A DNA stretch of 64,000 nucleotides. Origin: Pontivivens nitratireducens. Lineage in GTDB: Bacteria; Pseudomonadota; Alphaproteobacteria; Rhodobacterales; Rhodobacteraceae. The position numbers were made by a program, and so were the translations under genes. Below are positions 36,503-44,328 of this stretch, piece by piece. Each line of letters starts with the position of its first letter. Position 1 is the stretch's first letter. The stretch spans positions 1 through 64,000 of the forward strand of contig NZ_JACJUQ010000014.1 in NCBI RefSeq assembly GCF_014235845.1, read 5' to 3'. Below the pieces are notes generated by a model. It made no database searches. It saw only the letters and a program-made list of their open reading frames with translations, and had not been told where the DNA came from.

Positions 36503-37243
36503 TCATTCCCGCGGCAGCGCGCGCAGCAGGCTGTGACAGACCCCGCCATCCACGACCAGTTGATGCGCATTGACATAGCGGGCCTGCGGCGAAGCGAGAT
36601 ACCAGACCGCCTCGGCGATGTCGTCGATCGAACCAAGCCCGCCATGAGGCACAGCGCCTTCCCGCGCGGCCCGGACCTTGGGATCGGTGAAGAACGGCGC
36701 GGACATGCCCCCGTCGATGAAACCCGGAGCAATGCTGTTGACGCGAATGCCCAGGCCGCCCCATTCCAGAGCCATCTGTTCAGTCAACTTTGCTATCGCT
36801 GCCTTTGCCGCTGGATAGGCCCCGGCGCCTGGACCGGGTGTCACCGCGTTGATCGAGCTGAAATTGACAATGACGCCGCCACTTTCCCTCATCTTTCCGG
36901 CCGCCGCCTGAGCACACAGAAAGGTGCCCATGACGTGCACATCCAGAACGCGCCGGAACTCTTCGGCAGTCTGGTTGAGCAGCGGGCCAGTGGCCAGCAC
37001 GCCCGCGTTATTCACCAGAACGTCCAGGGCACCGAATTGCTCGAATGCGGCATTGACAGCGGCCTGATCGGTCACGTCGGCGACCAGCGGAACCCCGTTT
37101 GAAAGGGATGCGGCGGTCTTGCGGGTCAGTTCGGGGTCCAGATCCATAACCCCGACGCGATACCCTTCCGCATCAAATTTGGCTGCGACGCCTGCCCCCA
37201 GGCCGGCGGCAGCCCCGGTTACGATCACGGAATTCATGCTCAT
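36503..37243 (-). CDS. SDR family oxidoreductase
   Basis: A 246-residue classical SDR: TGAAAGLG cofactor motif, NNAGVLA, then NFSSINAVTPGPGAGAYPAAK with the Ser-Tyr-Lys triad and VDGGVCHS near the C-terminus. It overlaps the upstream P450 gene by ATGA, so it is the first partner translated after that P450 and a good candidate to oxidise its alcohol product. Confidence 0.92.
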   Translation of the reverse strand: MSMNSVIVTGAAAGLGAGVAAKFDAEGYRVGVMDLDPELTRKTAASLSNGVPLVADVTDQAAVNAAFEQFGALDVLVNNAGVLATGPLLNQTAEEFRRVLDVHVMGTFLCAQAAAGKMRESGGVIVNFSSINAVTPGPGAGAYPAAKAAIAKLTEQMALEWGGLGIRVNSIAPGFIDGGMSAPFFTDPKVRAAREGAVPHGGLGSIDDIAEAVWYLASPQARYVNAHQLVVDGGVCHSLLRALPRE

Positions 37244-38415
37244 GTCCGGGCTTCCGATTTCAAAAGGACGGGATAGGACGAAAAGTTCATACGGGAGGTG
37301 TTGGCATCCTGTACCGCGGGACGGTCCGGGTCGGGACGCACGTCCCGGTCCAGCAGCGTCTGCACCAGGCGTGCCACGATTCCGTACTGATGGGTTTCAG
37401 GATCGGTGTCGGGTCCGGCTGGCAGCCCGCCGTCAAGATCGCGGCCGAGGCACATGTGCATTCCGTAACCGAAGGTCAGGCCCCACATCGGCACACCTTC
37501 CGGCAGCGGGCGATCCGGGTCGAAATCGTCCGCCGTTTCGCCGAAGAGATCGCGTTGCCGGTTGGCAGTTGCAAAGTCCAGCTCGACCCGCCCCTCGCTG
37601 GACATCGGGCAGGCTGTTTCGGGGCTACGCCAGGCCACCGGGCTGGCCGGATGCAAACGAAAGCTCTCATGCACGCAGCGCTGGACGTAAATCCGGTCCT
37701 CGCGCAACTCCCTTCGCGCATCGAGGTCGGGCCATCGAGTGAAAATCTCGTGCAGCGCGTGGACCATTGAATTGGCTGTGGAATGCGATCCAGCCTGCAG
37801 GAAAAAGGCCATCTCGCGCAGGATTACCTCATCGGTGATCCCCAGCTTTTCCTGGTTCTGCAACAAGAGGGTCAGCACATCGCGCGGCAGGACCTCGTCC
37901 TCTTTCGCCAAGAGCGCCTTACGCCGTTCGACCGATGGTTCGAGGAAGGCTGTCCGCAATTCTTCGAGCGCCGCGCGCGCCTCGGTGCGCACTTCCTCCT
38001 TGTTTCGGGTCGAATGGACCAGCGTCGCGCATTCCGAGAATACCTTGACCAGCTTCAGCAGGCGTTCGGTTTCCTCGGGCGATTTCTCGGAGCGGTCGAG
38101 GCCCGCGAAATCCGCAGTAAGGTTCATCGTGACGCGATACCCGAATTCGATCAGATCCATCTTTCCGTCTGCGGAAAGCGGCCCGATGACCTGCGCCAGA
38201 GCGGGCAGGAATATTTCGGTCTCATAGATCGAGAAAAAGTCTTTGCGCAGAACGGAAAACTCCAGGACCCGGCGTTTGTGATGATCTCTTCCGTGCAACT
38301 TCAGCAGCACATCGTCCATGACGACGCCGCCTTCGTCATACAGCGCCTGACGCATGGAACGATCCGTCAGGACGCGCGTGATCTCGTGGTAATCGGTTAT
38401 GACCTGGCCACCCAT
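37240..38415 (-). CDS. Cytochrome P450 with short N-terminus and an insertion after the heme cysteine
   Basis: A 391-residue P450, paralogous to the one at 33798. FGYGMHMCLGR holds the heme thiolate (Cys322); ESFRLHPASPVAWR gives the ExxR motif, and the I-helix is QAGSHSTAN. It too begins close to the B/C-helix region (HGRDHHKRRVL near residue 43) and has an L-helix insertion after CLGR (DLDGGLPAGPDTDPETHQYG). Both proteins have exactly 69 residues after the cysteine. AAGGAGG lies just before the ATG and the region upstream is non-coding, so the short N-terminus is not a start error. First gene of the 14-kb minus-strand operon. Confidence 0.9.
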   Translation of the reverse strand: MGGQVITDYHEITRVLTDRSMRQALYDEGGVVMDDVLLKLHGRDHHKRRVLEFSVLRKDFFSIYETEIFLPALAQVIGPLSADGKMDLIEFGYRVTMNLTADFAGLDRSEKSPEETERLLKLVKVFSECATLVHSTRNKEEVRTEARAALEELRTAFLEPSVERRKALLAKEDEVLPRDVLTLLLQNQEKLGITDEVILREMAFFLQAGSHSTANSMVHALHEIFTRWPDLDARRELREDRIYVQRCVHESFRLHPASPVAWRSPETACPMSSEGRVELDFATANRQRDLFGETADDFDPDRPLPEGVPMWGLTFGYGMHMCLGRDLDGGLPAGPDTDPETHQYGIVARLVQTLLDRDVRPDPDRPAVQDANTSRMNFSSYPVLLKSEART

Positions 38416-38436
38416 TAAAGCCTCCTTGCAGACAAT

Positions 38437-38466
38437 TGAACGTCACGATAATGAACGTCACGATAA
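38437..38466. repeat. Perfect 15-base tandem repeat in the P450 operon promoter region
   Basis: TGAACGTCACGATAA occurs twice without gap, ending 21 bases upstream of the P450 start codon. Such a repeat could hold two sites for a regulator on one face of the helix or overlap the promoter. It is not part of any coding frame. Confidence 0.7.
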
Positions 38467-38533
38467 CTTTTGATGCTTGGCATATGCACGTGACCGCTTT
38501 CTTGGTGTGAAGCCATGAATGGCACCTTCCAAT

Positions 38534-38573
38534 CTCCCCCGACATCTTGCTTTCATCCAGTATTCCGGGGGAG
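38534..38573. repeat. Inverted repeat between the P450 and VOC genes
   Basis: CTCCCCCG (38534-38541) and CGGGGGAG (38566-38573) form an 8-base inverted repeat with a 24-base spacer. It lies in the 237-base non-coding stretch between the VOC gene and the P450 operon and could be an operator or a weak transcript hairpin; no T run follows. Confidence 0.4.
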
Positions 38574-38652
38574 GTCACTATGGTCAAATTTAATAACAAT
38601 AAGGGTGGTATCTGTTTTTCAGATGCAATCGCGCAGACCGCTGCCGGCTGTT

Positions 38653-39195
38653 TCAGCCCTCGTATTTCGGCCAACCTTCCCGGATCGGGTCGGTGCCGTC
38701 CCAGCCCTTCGCAGCCGCCTCGACCTGCTCGAAAATCGAGGCGCGTTCGGGTCCCTTAAGGGTCACTTCAAAAACCATTTTCGGATCATCTGGGTGTTCG
38801 AGATAGGCGAAAGGCCCATAGTTTGACCGGCCTTCCTGGATTATGCGCCAGCCAACGGTCTGCGCCCGGCTCACCACGCCGTCGAAATCCTCTTCCCAGG
38901 ACGAGACATGCTGCAGCAGGTTGCCAGATGGGTAGAGGTCCAGCCATTCGGTGTAGATGCTGCCGACCGGACTTACCTGTTGGATCAGTTCGATTTGATG
39001 CGTACCGCTGTTGGCCAAGGCCACGTGCATTTCCAGTTCGATTTCCCGATCCCGGTAGGTGCACATAGGCAATTGCACGTTGCGCGCCACGAACCAGGGC
39101 CCGATCCCGACCGTCCCGGACAAAAAGGCCATCCGCTCGTTGATGTCGCGGACCACATAGCCTGACTGCCGGATGCTTCCGAAGATTCTGCTCAC
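38653..39195 (-). CDS. VOC superfamily protein (glyoxalase/dioxygenase-like)
   Basis: A 180-residue protein with a paired beta-alpha-beta3 VOC layout. QSGYVVRDINERMAFLSGTV is a typical VOC opening, and the repeat units end in HQIELIQQ and MVFEVTL; HVSSWEEDFD supplies another possible metal His. VOC members include epimerases, lactoylglutathione lyases and dioxygenases and are common in steroid and terpenoid catabolic clusters. Start at GTG 39195, because AGGGAG lies eight bases upstream; the frame to 39249 lacks a ribosome site. Upstream of the P450 operon in the same direction, probably co-regulated. Activity unknown. Confidence 0.8.
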   Translation of the reverse strand: MSRIFGSIRQSGYVVRDINERMAFLSGTVGIGPWFVARNVQLPMCTYRDREIELEMHVALANSGTHQIELIQQVSPVGSIYTEWLDLYPSGNLLQHVSSWEEDFDGVVSRAQTVGWRIIQEGRSNYGPFAYLEHPDDPKMVFEVTLKGPERASIFEQVEAAAKGWDGTDPIREGWPKYEG

Positions 39196-39399
39196 TTTTT
39201 TCTCCCTTGAGGTATACTGATGATGTGTGCCGAGGATCAACATTAGCACCGGTTCCCCGATCAGTCCCCTCCTGACGGAATCAAGTATCTTCGGATAAGA
39301 GCTTGATGATTAAGGCAAATGGAGCCTCAAGTCTGAACCACACTGCCCTGTCGGACAATTCTTCGCGCCCGGCCATACCCTCGGCACCCCTTCGCGCGG

Positions 39400-39855
39400 T
39401 CAGACCACGGGCAGAACGCTGGTGCGCTTGACCACGCCATAGACAAAGCTGGTGTCGATCGACGCGATGCCGCCGATCGTGTGCAACCGCCTGCGCACGA
39501 ACCGCTCGTAATCGGGCAGATCGGCCACCACGACGCGCAACAGGTAATCCTGCACGCCCGTCATCACGAAGCATTCCAGCACCTGATCCACCCGCGCCAC
39601 CGCCGCCTCGAACTGCTGCACCGCCTCCTCGGTATGACGCGCCAGCGAAACCCGCACGAAGACCGTCACCGGCAGGCCATAGGCGGCCTCATCCACAAGC
39701 GCGGCATAGCCCCGGATCGCGCCTGATTTCTCCAGATTGCGCACGCGGCGCAGACAGGGTGAGGGCGACAGGTTCACCTCCGCCGCCAGGTCCTGATTGG
39801 TCATGCGCGCATCGCGCTGCAAGGCGCGAACAATCTGCCGATCCTTCTGATCCAT
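39400..39855 (-). CDS. Lrp/AsnC family transcriptional regulator
   Basis: A 151-residue regulator with an N-terminal HTH (RQIVRALQRDARMTNQDLAA, then VNLSPSPCLRRVRNLEKSG) and a C-terminal RAM ligand domain (ECFVMTGVQDYLLRVVVADL). It is divergent from methionine gamma-lyase with 108 bases between starts, the arrangement seen for MdeR and mdeA in pseudomonads, so it probably senses methionine or a related amino acid. The ATG at 39855 has GGAGG five bases upstream and is preferred over earlier in-frame ATGs. Confidence 0.92.
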   Translation of the reverse strand: MDQKDRQIVRALQRDARMTNQDLAAEVNLSPSPCLRRVRNLEKSGAIRGYAALVDEAAYGLPVTVFVRVSLARHTEEAVQQFEAAVARVDQVLECFVMTGVQDYLLRVVVADLPDYERFVRRRLHTIGGIASIDTSFVYGVVKRTSVLPVV

Positions 39856-39963
39856 GCGGGCCTCCATTGGCATAATATTCCAATATAGTGACAAATGCGG
39901 GCAGGATTGGCAATTTCAAAGCGCCGTTTCCGTCCCATGATGCCGCATCACACGGAGGACATC

Positions 39964-41160
39964 ATGACCGACAGCTTCGCCACCCGCGCCATTCACCACG
40001 GCTACGATCCCATGCAGAACGAGGGCGCGCTGACCCCTCCCCTGCACCTGACGTCCACCTTCGCCTTCGACACGGCGGAGCATGGCGGCCAGATGTTCGC
40101 GGGGGAGCGGCCGGGCCACGTCTATTCCCGCGTCTCGAACCCCACCAATGACCTGCTGGAGCGGCGCATCGCGGTGCTGGAGGGGGGCGAGGCCGGCCTT
40201 GCACTGTCGTCAGGGATGGGGGCCATCACCTCGACCATGTGGACCTTGCTCGCGCCGGGGGATGAGGTGATCCTGGACAAGACCCTCTACGGTTGCACGT
40301 TCTCGTTCATGCAGCACGGGCTGGCGAAGTTCGGCATCACCGTGACCCATATCGATCTGACCGACCCTGCCAACCTCGAAGCCGCCATCGGCCCCCGCAC
40401 CAGGGTCGTGTATTTCGAGACGCCGGCCAACCCCAACATGCGGCTGGTGGACATTGCCGCCACGGCTGAGATTGCCCACGCCGCCGGGGCCGTGGTGGTG
40501 GTGGACAACACCTACGCCACCCCCTACCTGACCCGCCCGATCGAACACGGAGCGGACATCGTGGTGCATTCGGCCACCAAGTATCTGGGCGGGCACGGCG
40601 ATGTCGTGGCGGGGCTGCTGGTGGGTTCGGCCGAGATGGTGGAACAGATCCGCCTCTACGGCATGAAGGACATGACCGGCGCCGTCATGGCCCCTTTCAA
40701 TGCGATGATGATCCTGCGCGGGCTCAAAACGCTGGAGCTGCGGATGGACCGTGTGTGCGCCAGCGCCCACACCATCGCGCGGATGCTCGACTCCACACCC
40801 GGCGTGGCCAGCGTGCACTACCCCGCCCTGCCCGGCTTTGCGCAATATGACCTTGCGCAGCGGCAGATGGCACAGGCGGGCGGCATGATCGCGTTCGAGC
40901 TGGAGGGCGGTCTGGATGCGGGTCGCGCGATGATGGACCGGCTGCACCTGATCACGCGGGCGGTCAGCCTCGGCGATGCGGAGACGTTGATCCAGCATCC
41001 CGCCAGCATGACCCATTCGACCTACACCCCGCAGGAGCGCGCCGAGCATGGCATCGCGGAGGGGCTGGTGCGCCTGTCCGTCGGATTGGAGGGCGTGGAG
41101 GATTTGCTGGCCGATCTGCGGCAGGCGCTGCGCCCTGCCCCGCACCGGGCCGTCGCGTGA
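39964..41160 (+). CDS. mgl: Methionine gamma-lyase
   Basis: A 398-residue PLP enzyme of the Cys/Met metabolism family that splits methionine to methanethiol, 2-oxobutyrate and ammonia. The PLP lysine is Lys206 in [26 protein letters not shown] carries Cys111 at the position of the Cys116 that marks methionine gamma-lyase rather than cystathionine enzymes. GGAGG lies seven bases before the chosen ATG. Two putative parS palindromes follow the stop codon within 40 bases. Methanethiol release by such enzymes is well known in marine Rhodobacterales. Confidence 0.9.
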   Translation: MTDSFATRAIHHGYDPMQNEGALTPPLHLTSTFAFDTAEHGGQMFAGERPGHVYSRVSNPTNDLLERRIAVLEGGEAGLALSSGMGAITSTMWTLLAPGDEVILDKTLYGCTFSFMQHGLAKFGITVTHIDLTDPANLEAAIGPRTRVVYFETPANPNMRLVDIAATAEIAHAAGAVVVVDNTYATPYLTRPIEHGADIVVHSATKYLGGHGDVVAGLLVGSAEMVEQIRLYGMKDMTGAVMAPFNAMMILRGLKTLELRMDRVCASAHTIARMLDSTPGVASVHYPALPGFAQYDLAQRQMAQAGGMIAFELEGGLDAGRAMMDRLHLITRAVSLGDAETLIQHPASMTHSTYTPQERAEHGIAEGLVRLSVGLEGVEDLLADLRQALRPAPHRAVA

Positions 41161-41163
41161 CTG

Positions 41164-41212
41164 TTCCCCGCGGGGAATAGGTCAGCACTTCACACCCATT
41201 CCCCGCGGGGAA
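41164..41212. repeat. Two palindromes TTCCCCGCGGGGAA, putative parS pair
   Basis: The 14-base palindrome occurs at 41164-41177 and 41199-41212, start-to-start distance 35. The spacer begins TAGGT and ends ACCCA, as in the second pair at 42522-42570. It lies between the lyase and parB and is most simply a ParB-binding site; the core resembles the parS palindromes of repABC plasmids (GTT-N4-GC-N4-AAC). Confidence 0.7.
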
Positions 41213-41243
41213 CCCCCCTGCCCGCCCGGCAGCCCCGGCCCGC

Positions 41244-42392
41244 TCAATTGGAATCGAGCGCCCGCAGGAAGGCCAGAACCGCCTGCTCCATCCGGCTGGC
41301 CTCGTAATCCGAGAAGTCCTTGTCCAGCTTCAGCTCCACCCGCCCGGCACTGGCGACCAGCTTCGCCGTGCCCTCGGGCCGCTCGATGCGCAGGGTCGTC
41401 TTGCCGCGGGGCTTTGCCGTCTGGCTCATCTTATCGCTGCCGGTGCGCGCCGGGGTCGCCGTCTCCGCCGCGCCACCGGCGAAACGGCGCAGAACGGCCA
41501 GCTCCTCCTCCACCGTGCGGTTGGGCATGTCGCGCAGCGCGCGGACGATTGCGCCCTGCACCTCCGGCATTTCAGACAGGCGGTTGCGCAGGCTTAGCCC
41601 CAGCGCGCGGGGGATTTCCTCGGGATATTCCAGATGCTGCTCCAGCACCTCCAGCAACAGGGTGAAGCTGCGGATATAGCTGCGCTTTTGCGCGCTGGAG
41701 GACGCATAGAGCAGCCGGATCGCCTCCTCCACCCCCGGCGCGCCGACCTGCGGATCGACGGCATAATCACGGGCAAGCGCGGCCATCTCGGCAAAGGAGA
41801 TGTTCTTGCGCACCAGGTTTTCATCGACCATCCGGCGATAGAGCATGTCCACCCCCTGCCCCGCCGGCGCGATCCCTGCGGGGATGGTGGCATAGCTCTC
41901 GTCGTCCTCGGCCAGCGCGCGAAACGCGGCCAGCCGTCGGTAGCCCTGGATCAGCTCATAGGTTCCATCCTCCGCCTGCTCGACCTGAATCGGGTTCGAC
42001 AGCCCGACCTCGCGGATCGAGGCGATCAGGTCGCGCAGATCGGCATCCGCCTTGGTATGGCGGTCGCGGACCAGCTTGCTCATCTTAACCGCATCCAGCG
42101 GGATGCGCGCGACGATCAGGCCCTGTTTCTTGAGCGCCACGAACTCATGGGCCAGCCGGTCATTCTCCGCCCGGATGGCCTCGACCGTATCGGCCCGCGC
42201 GGCGCGGCTGTCGCCGGTTTCGCGCACGGCGGTGGCCATGGGGCCGCGCCGCCCGGCAGGGCCGGTGCCGCTCGTGGACGTATCCGTTGCCGCGTCGCCT
42301 GATGCTGTTTTGCCTGTATTGCCAGGCGCTGTGCTCGGCGCCGGGTCGTCCGGCAGGTCGATCTGAAAGGTGCGTCGCTTACGGCTCATCAT
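41244..42392 (-). CDS. parB: Plasmid partitioning protein ParB
   Basis: A 382-residue ParB-type centromere-binding protein. A ParB N-domain lies at about 100-190 with EVGLSNPIQVEQ and YELIQGYRRLAAFRAL; next comes the HTH core (RKNISFAEMAALARDYAVD) and a C-terminal dimerisation region. The first 60 residues are low-complexity, rich in Ala/Gly/Thr. AGGAG lies just before two consecutive ATGs (42392, 42389). It follows parA in the same direction, with a putative parS pair between them. Confidence 0.9.
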   Translation of the reverse strand: MMSRKRRTFQIDLPDDPAPSTAPGNTGKTASGDAATDTSTSGTGPAGRRGPMATAVRETGDSRAARADTVEAIRAENDRLAHEFVALKKQGLIVARIPLDAVKMSKLVRDRHTKADADLRDLIASIREVGLSNPIQVEQAEDGTYELIQGYRRLAAFRALAEDDESYATIPAGIAPAGQGVDMLYRRMVDENLVRKNISFAEMAALARDYAVDPQVGAPGVEEAIRLLYASSSAQKRSYIRSFTLLLEVLEQHLEYPEEIPRALGLSLRNRLSEMPEVQGAIVRALRDMPNRTVEEELAVLRRFAGGAAETATPARTGSDKMSQTAKPRGKTTLRIERPEGTAKLVASAGRVELKLDKDFSDYEASRMEQAVLAFLRALDSN

Positions 42393-42521
42393 ACTCTCCT
42401 CTCACACACGCGGCCCGATCCGAGGGGGCCCGCAGGGTGCGGTGTCTCGGTCGGTCGGGTGCGTGCGAGGGGCCGCACTGCCACGCCAACTTGACCGCAT
42501 ATCGTTAACATTTCGTAACCC

Positions 42522-42570
42522 TTCCCCGCGGGGAATAGGTATCGCGTCCTGACCCATTCCCCGCGGGGAA
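42522..42570. repeat. Two palindromes TTCCCCGCGGGGAA, putative parS pair between parA and parB
   Basis: Copies at 42522-42535 and 42557-42570, again 35 bases apart, with a 21-base spacer that shares its ends (TAGGT...ACCCA) with the pair at 41164. They immediately follow the parA stop codon (42573-42575 on the minus strand) and precede parB, a usual place for a centromere. Confidence 0.75.
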
Positions 42571-42572
42571 CC

Positions 42573-43859
42573 TCACTCCACATCGTCCCAGACTCCGATC
42601 AGATGGTCGCGGAATTCCAGATAGGCCCGGTCGAAACTGTCACGCGCCCGTCGCCAGGTCGCGCGCGTCATGTCGCGGTAATCCACCTCGTAGATCGAGG
42701 ACAGGAACCGGCCCGACTGCTCCACCGCGCGGGTCAGCTCGATCGGATGCTCCGTCATCCGCTCGCCCCAGACCTTGCGAAAGGCGTCGAACATGGCGCG
42801 GTGCAATTCATTGCCCGGCTCATAGCGCGTCATCAGAAAGCGCATTTCGTGAAAGCTCTTGGGCAGGTCCAGGTTCCCCGCGGGGAAGCCATGGGCCAGA
42901 TCCTCCAACGCCTCGGACAATTGCCCGACAAAGGAGGTGGTGGAATCGTATTCCCAATATCCCGGCCCCGACGGCACCCACAGCACATCCGCCGCAAAGA
43001 CCGCATTCATCGACTGATAGCCGATGGCGGGCGGGCAGTCGAAGATCACGATGTCGTAGCTGTCATCGGGCAGGGCATCCAGCCAGCGGTCGATGGCGGC
43101 AAAGAAGGACCATTCGGGATTGATATGGCGATACTGGGCGGAGGCGAACTCGACAAAGGCCGCGTTGGCGCAGCTGGGCACGATGTCGATGGTGGGCCAG
43201 GCCGTCGGCTTGATGAAGTCCGTCACCCGCAACGCCCCCAACCCCATGTCGAGGATCGAGGACGGCAGATCGCGGCGCGGAACGCTGCGCCCCGATTCGG
43301 CGGCGACCGGCGCCGCGTTCTGCTCGGCGGTCTGCCGCTCCAGATCGCGCACCATGATGCCCCAGACGGTGTGATCCTCGCTCACATCGTTGAGCCCCAT
43401 CGAATGGCTGAGCGTCGCCTGCGGATCGAAGTCCACCGCCAACACGCGGTAGCCGTCCAGGGCGGCGGCATGGGCGAAGTGCAGCGCCACGGTGGACTTG
43501 CCCGCGCCGCCCTTGAAGTTCGCGATGGCGGCGCGAATGGCGCGCTTGCCCTCGGGGCGGGGGGGCAACAACGACTTGCGCCCGATCCGCATGCGCCGGC
43601 GCAGCTCGTTGATCTCCTCAAGGCTGAACCAGCGCTGCCGTCCATCCACCTCGACATTCCCCGCGGGGAAGGAGGGGTCGGCGGCCAGCTTGCCGCGAAA
43701 GGTGTTCTGGTTGATGCCCAGGATCAGCTCCGCCACCTCCCACGAGGAAAAGCGGCGCAGGGTCTTGGTCATCTCGGGCGAGAAGGTCTGCTCGCGTATC
43801 CAGCCCTGCATCTTGAGCGAGCGGGCCTGAAGGGTGGCGAGGTCGGTATGGTCGAACAT
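42573..43859 (-). CDS. parA: Plasmid partitioning ATPase ParA
   Basis: A 428-residue ParA with an N-terminal DNA-binding part (about 30-95, MerR-like FSSWEVAELILGINQNTF) and a deviant Walker A, KGGAGKST (116-123), followed by VDFDPQATLSHSMG and Walker B VIFDCPPAIGYQS. It partitions the replicon with ParB. Two parS-like palindromes lie inside the gene and are translated as FPAGN at residues 64-68 and 325-329. Start chosen at the ATG 43859, with GGGGAA upstream; the frame extends to 44108 but that part covers the probable origin. Divergent from the replicase. Confidence 0.92.
   Translation of the reverse strand: MFDHTDLATLQARSLKMQGWIREQTFSPEMTKTLRRFSSWEVAELILGINQNTFRGKLAADPSFPAGNVEVDGRQRWFSLEEINELRRRMRIGRKSLLPPRPEGKRAIRAAIANFKGGAGKSTVALHFAHAAALDGYRVLAVDFDPQATLSHSMGLNDVSEDHTVWGIMVRDLERQTAEQNAAPVAAESGRSVPRRDLPSSILDMGLGALRVTDFIKPTAWPTIDIVPSCANAAFVEFASAQYRHINPEWSFFAAIDRWLDALPDDSYDIVIFDCPPAIGYQSMNAVFAADVLWVPSGPGYWEYDSTTSFVGQLSEALEDLAHGFPAGNLDLPKSFHEMRFLMTRYEPGNELHRAMFDAFRKVWGERMTEHPIELTRAVEQSGRFLSSIYEVDYRDMTRATWRRARDSFDRAYLEFRDHLIGVWDDVE
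42874..42887. repeat. Putative parS palindrome inside parA
   Basis: TTCCCCGCGGGGAA in frame within parA, encoding FPAG and the first bases of Asn at residues 325-329. Same core as the intergenic copies. Confidence 0.65.
43657..43670. repeat. Putative parS palindrome inside parA
   Basis: TTCCCCGCGGGGAA in frame within parA, encoding FPAGN at residues 64-68, between the DNA-binding region and the ATPase domain. Confidence 0.65.
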
Positions 43860-43954
43860 GGGCATTTCCCCAAAACGTAAAATCAGCTTCATTCGTGAAA
43901 TACGCCGAATTTGCCAAAGGAGCAATTTCTTTCCATGCTGGCAAAGGGAAACGG

Positions 43955-43968
43955 TTCCCCGCGGGGAA
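43955..43968. repeat. Putative parS palindrome upstream of parA
   Basis: TTCCCCGCGGGGAA 96 bases upstream of the parA start, in the parA promoter region, where ParA/ParB autoregulation would be expected. Confidence 0.65.
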
Positions 43969-44036
43969 AGCCCTTTGCTGCAAGGCGATGGGGCGGGGGC
44001 CACTGATTCGCGGTTGCCGTGGCCCTGGCGCGCCAT

Positions 44037-44100
44037 ATTGGGGGACAGGGCGAGAGGTTCCGCTACAGATTGGGGGACATTTGCCCTCGAATGGGGGACA
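44037..44100 (+). repeat. Three direct repeats (TGGGGGACA), probable origin iterons
   Basis: ATTGGGGGACA at 44037-44047 and 44069-44079 and AATGGGGGACA at 44090-44100 lie between the divergent parA and replicase genes. The spacings are 32 and 21 bases, close to three and two helical turns, so all copies face the same way. This is the expected place for the origin and for initiator binding. Confidence 0.6.
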
Positions 44101-44181
44101 GCCTGCATGTCACCCTATACCATTGATACCTGACTTTATTCTTTGAAGGAGATCGGGAAGGGAGGGCGCGTTAACCGATCC

Positions 44182-44210
44182 TTGACAGAATCGGGTTATC
44201 AAACGCTAAT
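44182..44210 (+). promoter_or_regulatory. Likely promoter of the replicase gene
   Basis: A perfect -35 TTGACA (44182-44187) is followed after 17 bases by GCTAAT (44205-44210), which matches four of six -10 positions. It points to the replicase, giving a leader of about 110 bases to the chosen start. Confidence 0.5.
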
Positions 44211-44328
44211 CCTTCAAGAGCAGTGAAAAGCGTTTCGATGAGAGTCGGCCCGGTTCCTGTCGCCCGAAGCGTCGGGGCCGATGGAGGATCAGAGAGCAGA
44301 CCCGCAAACGCACCGGAAGGCAGGACCG

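Noticed and set aside
38515-38826. Plus-strand open frame in the VOC-P450 intergenic region
   Set aside because: Runs antisense into the VOC gene, has biased composition and no family sequence.
39281-39399. Minus-strand tail reading RAVWFRLEAPFALIIKLLSEDT (split here as RAVWFRLEAP and FALIIKLLSEDT)
   Set aside because: It is the continuation of a shadow frame of the Lrp gene; I do not recognise a family and see no start for it.
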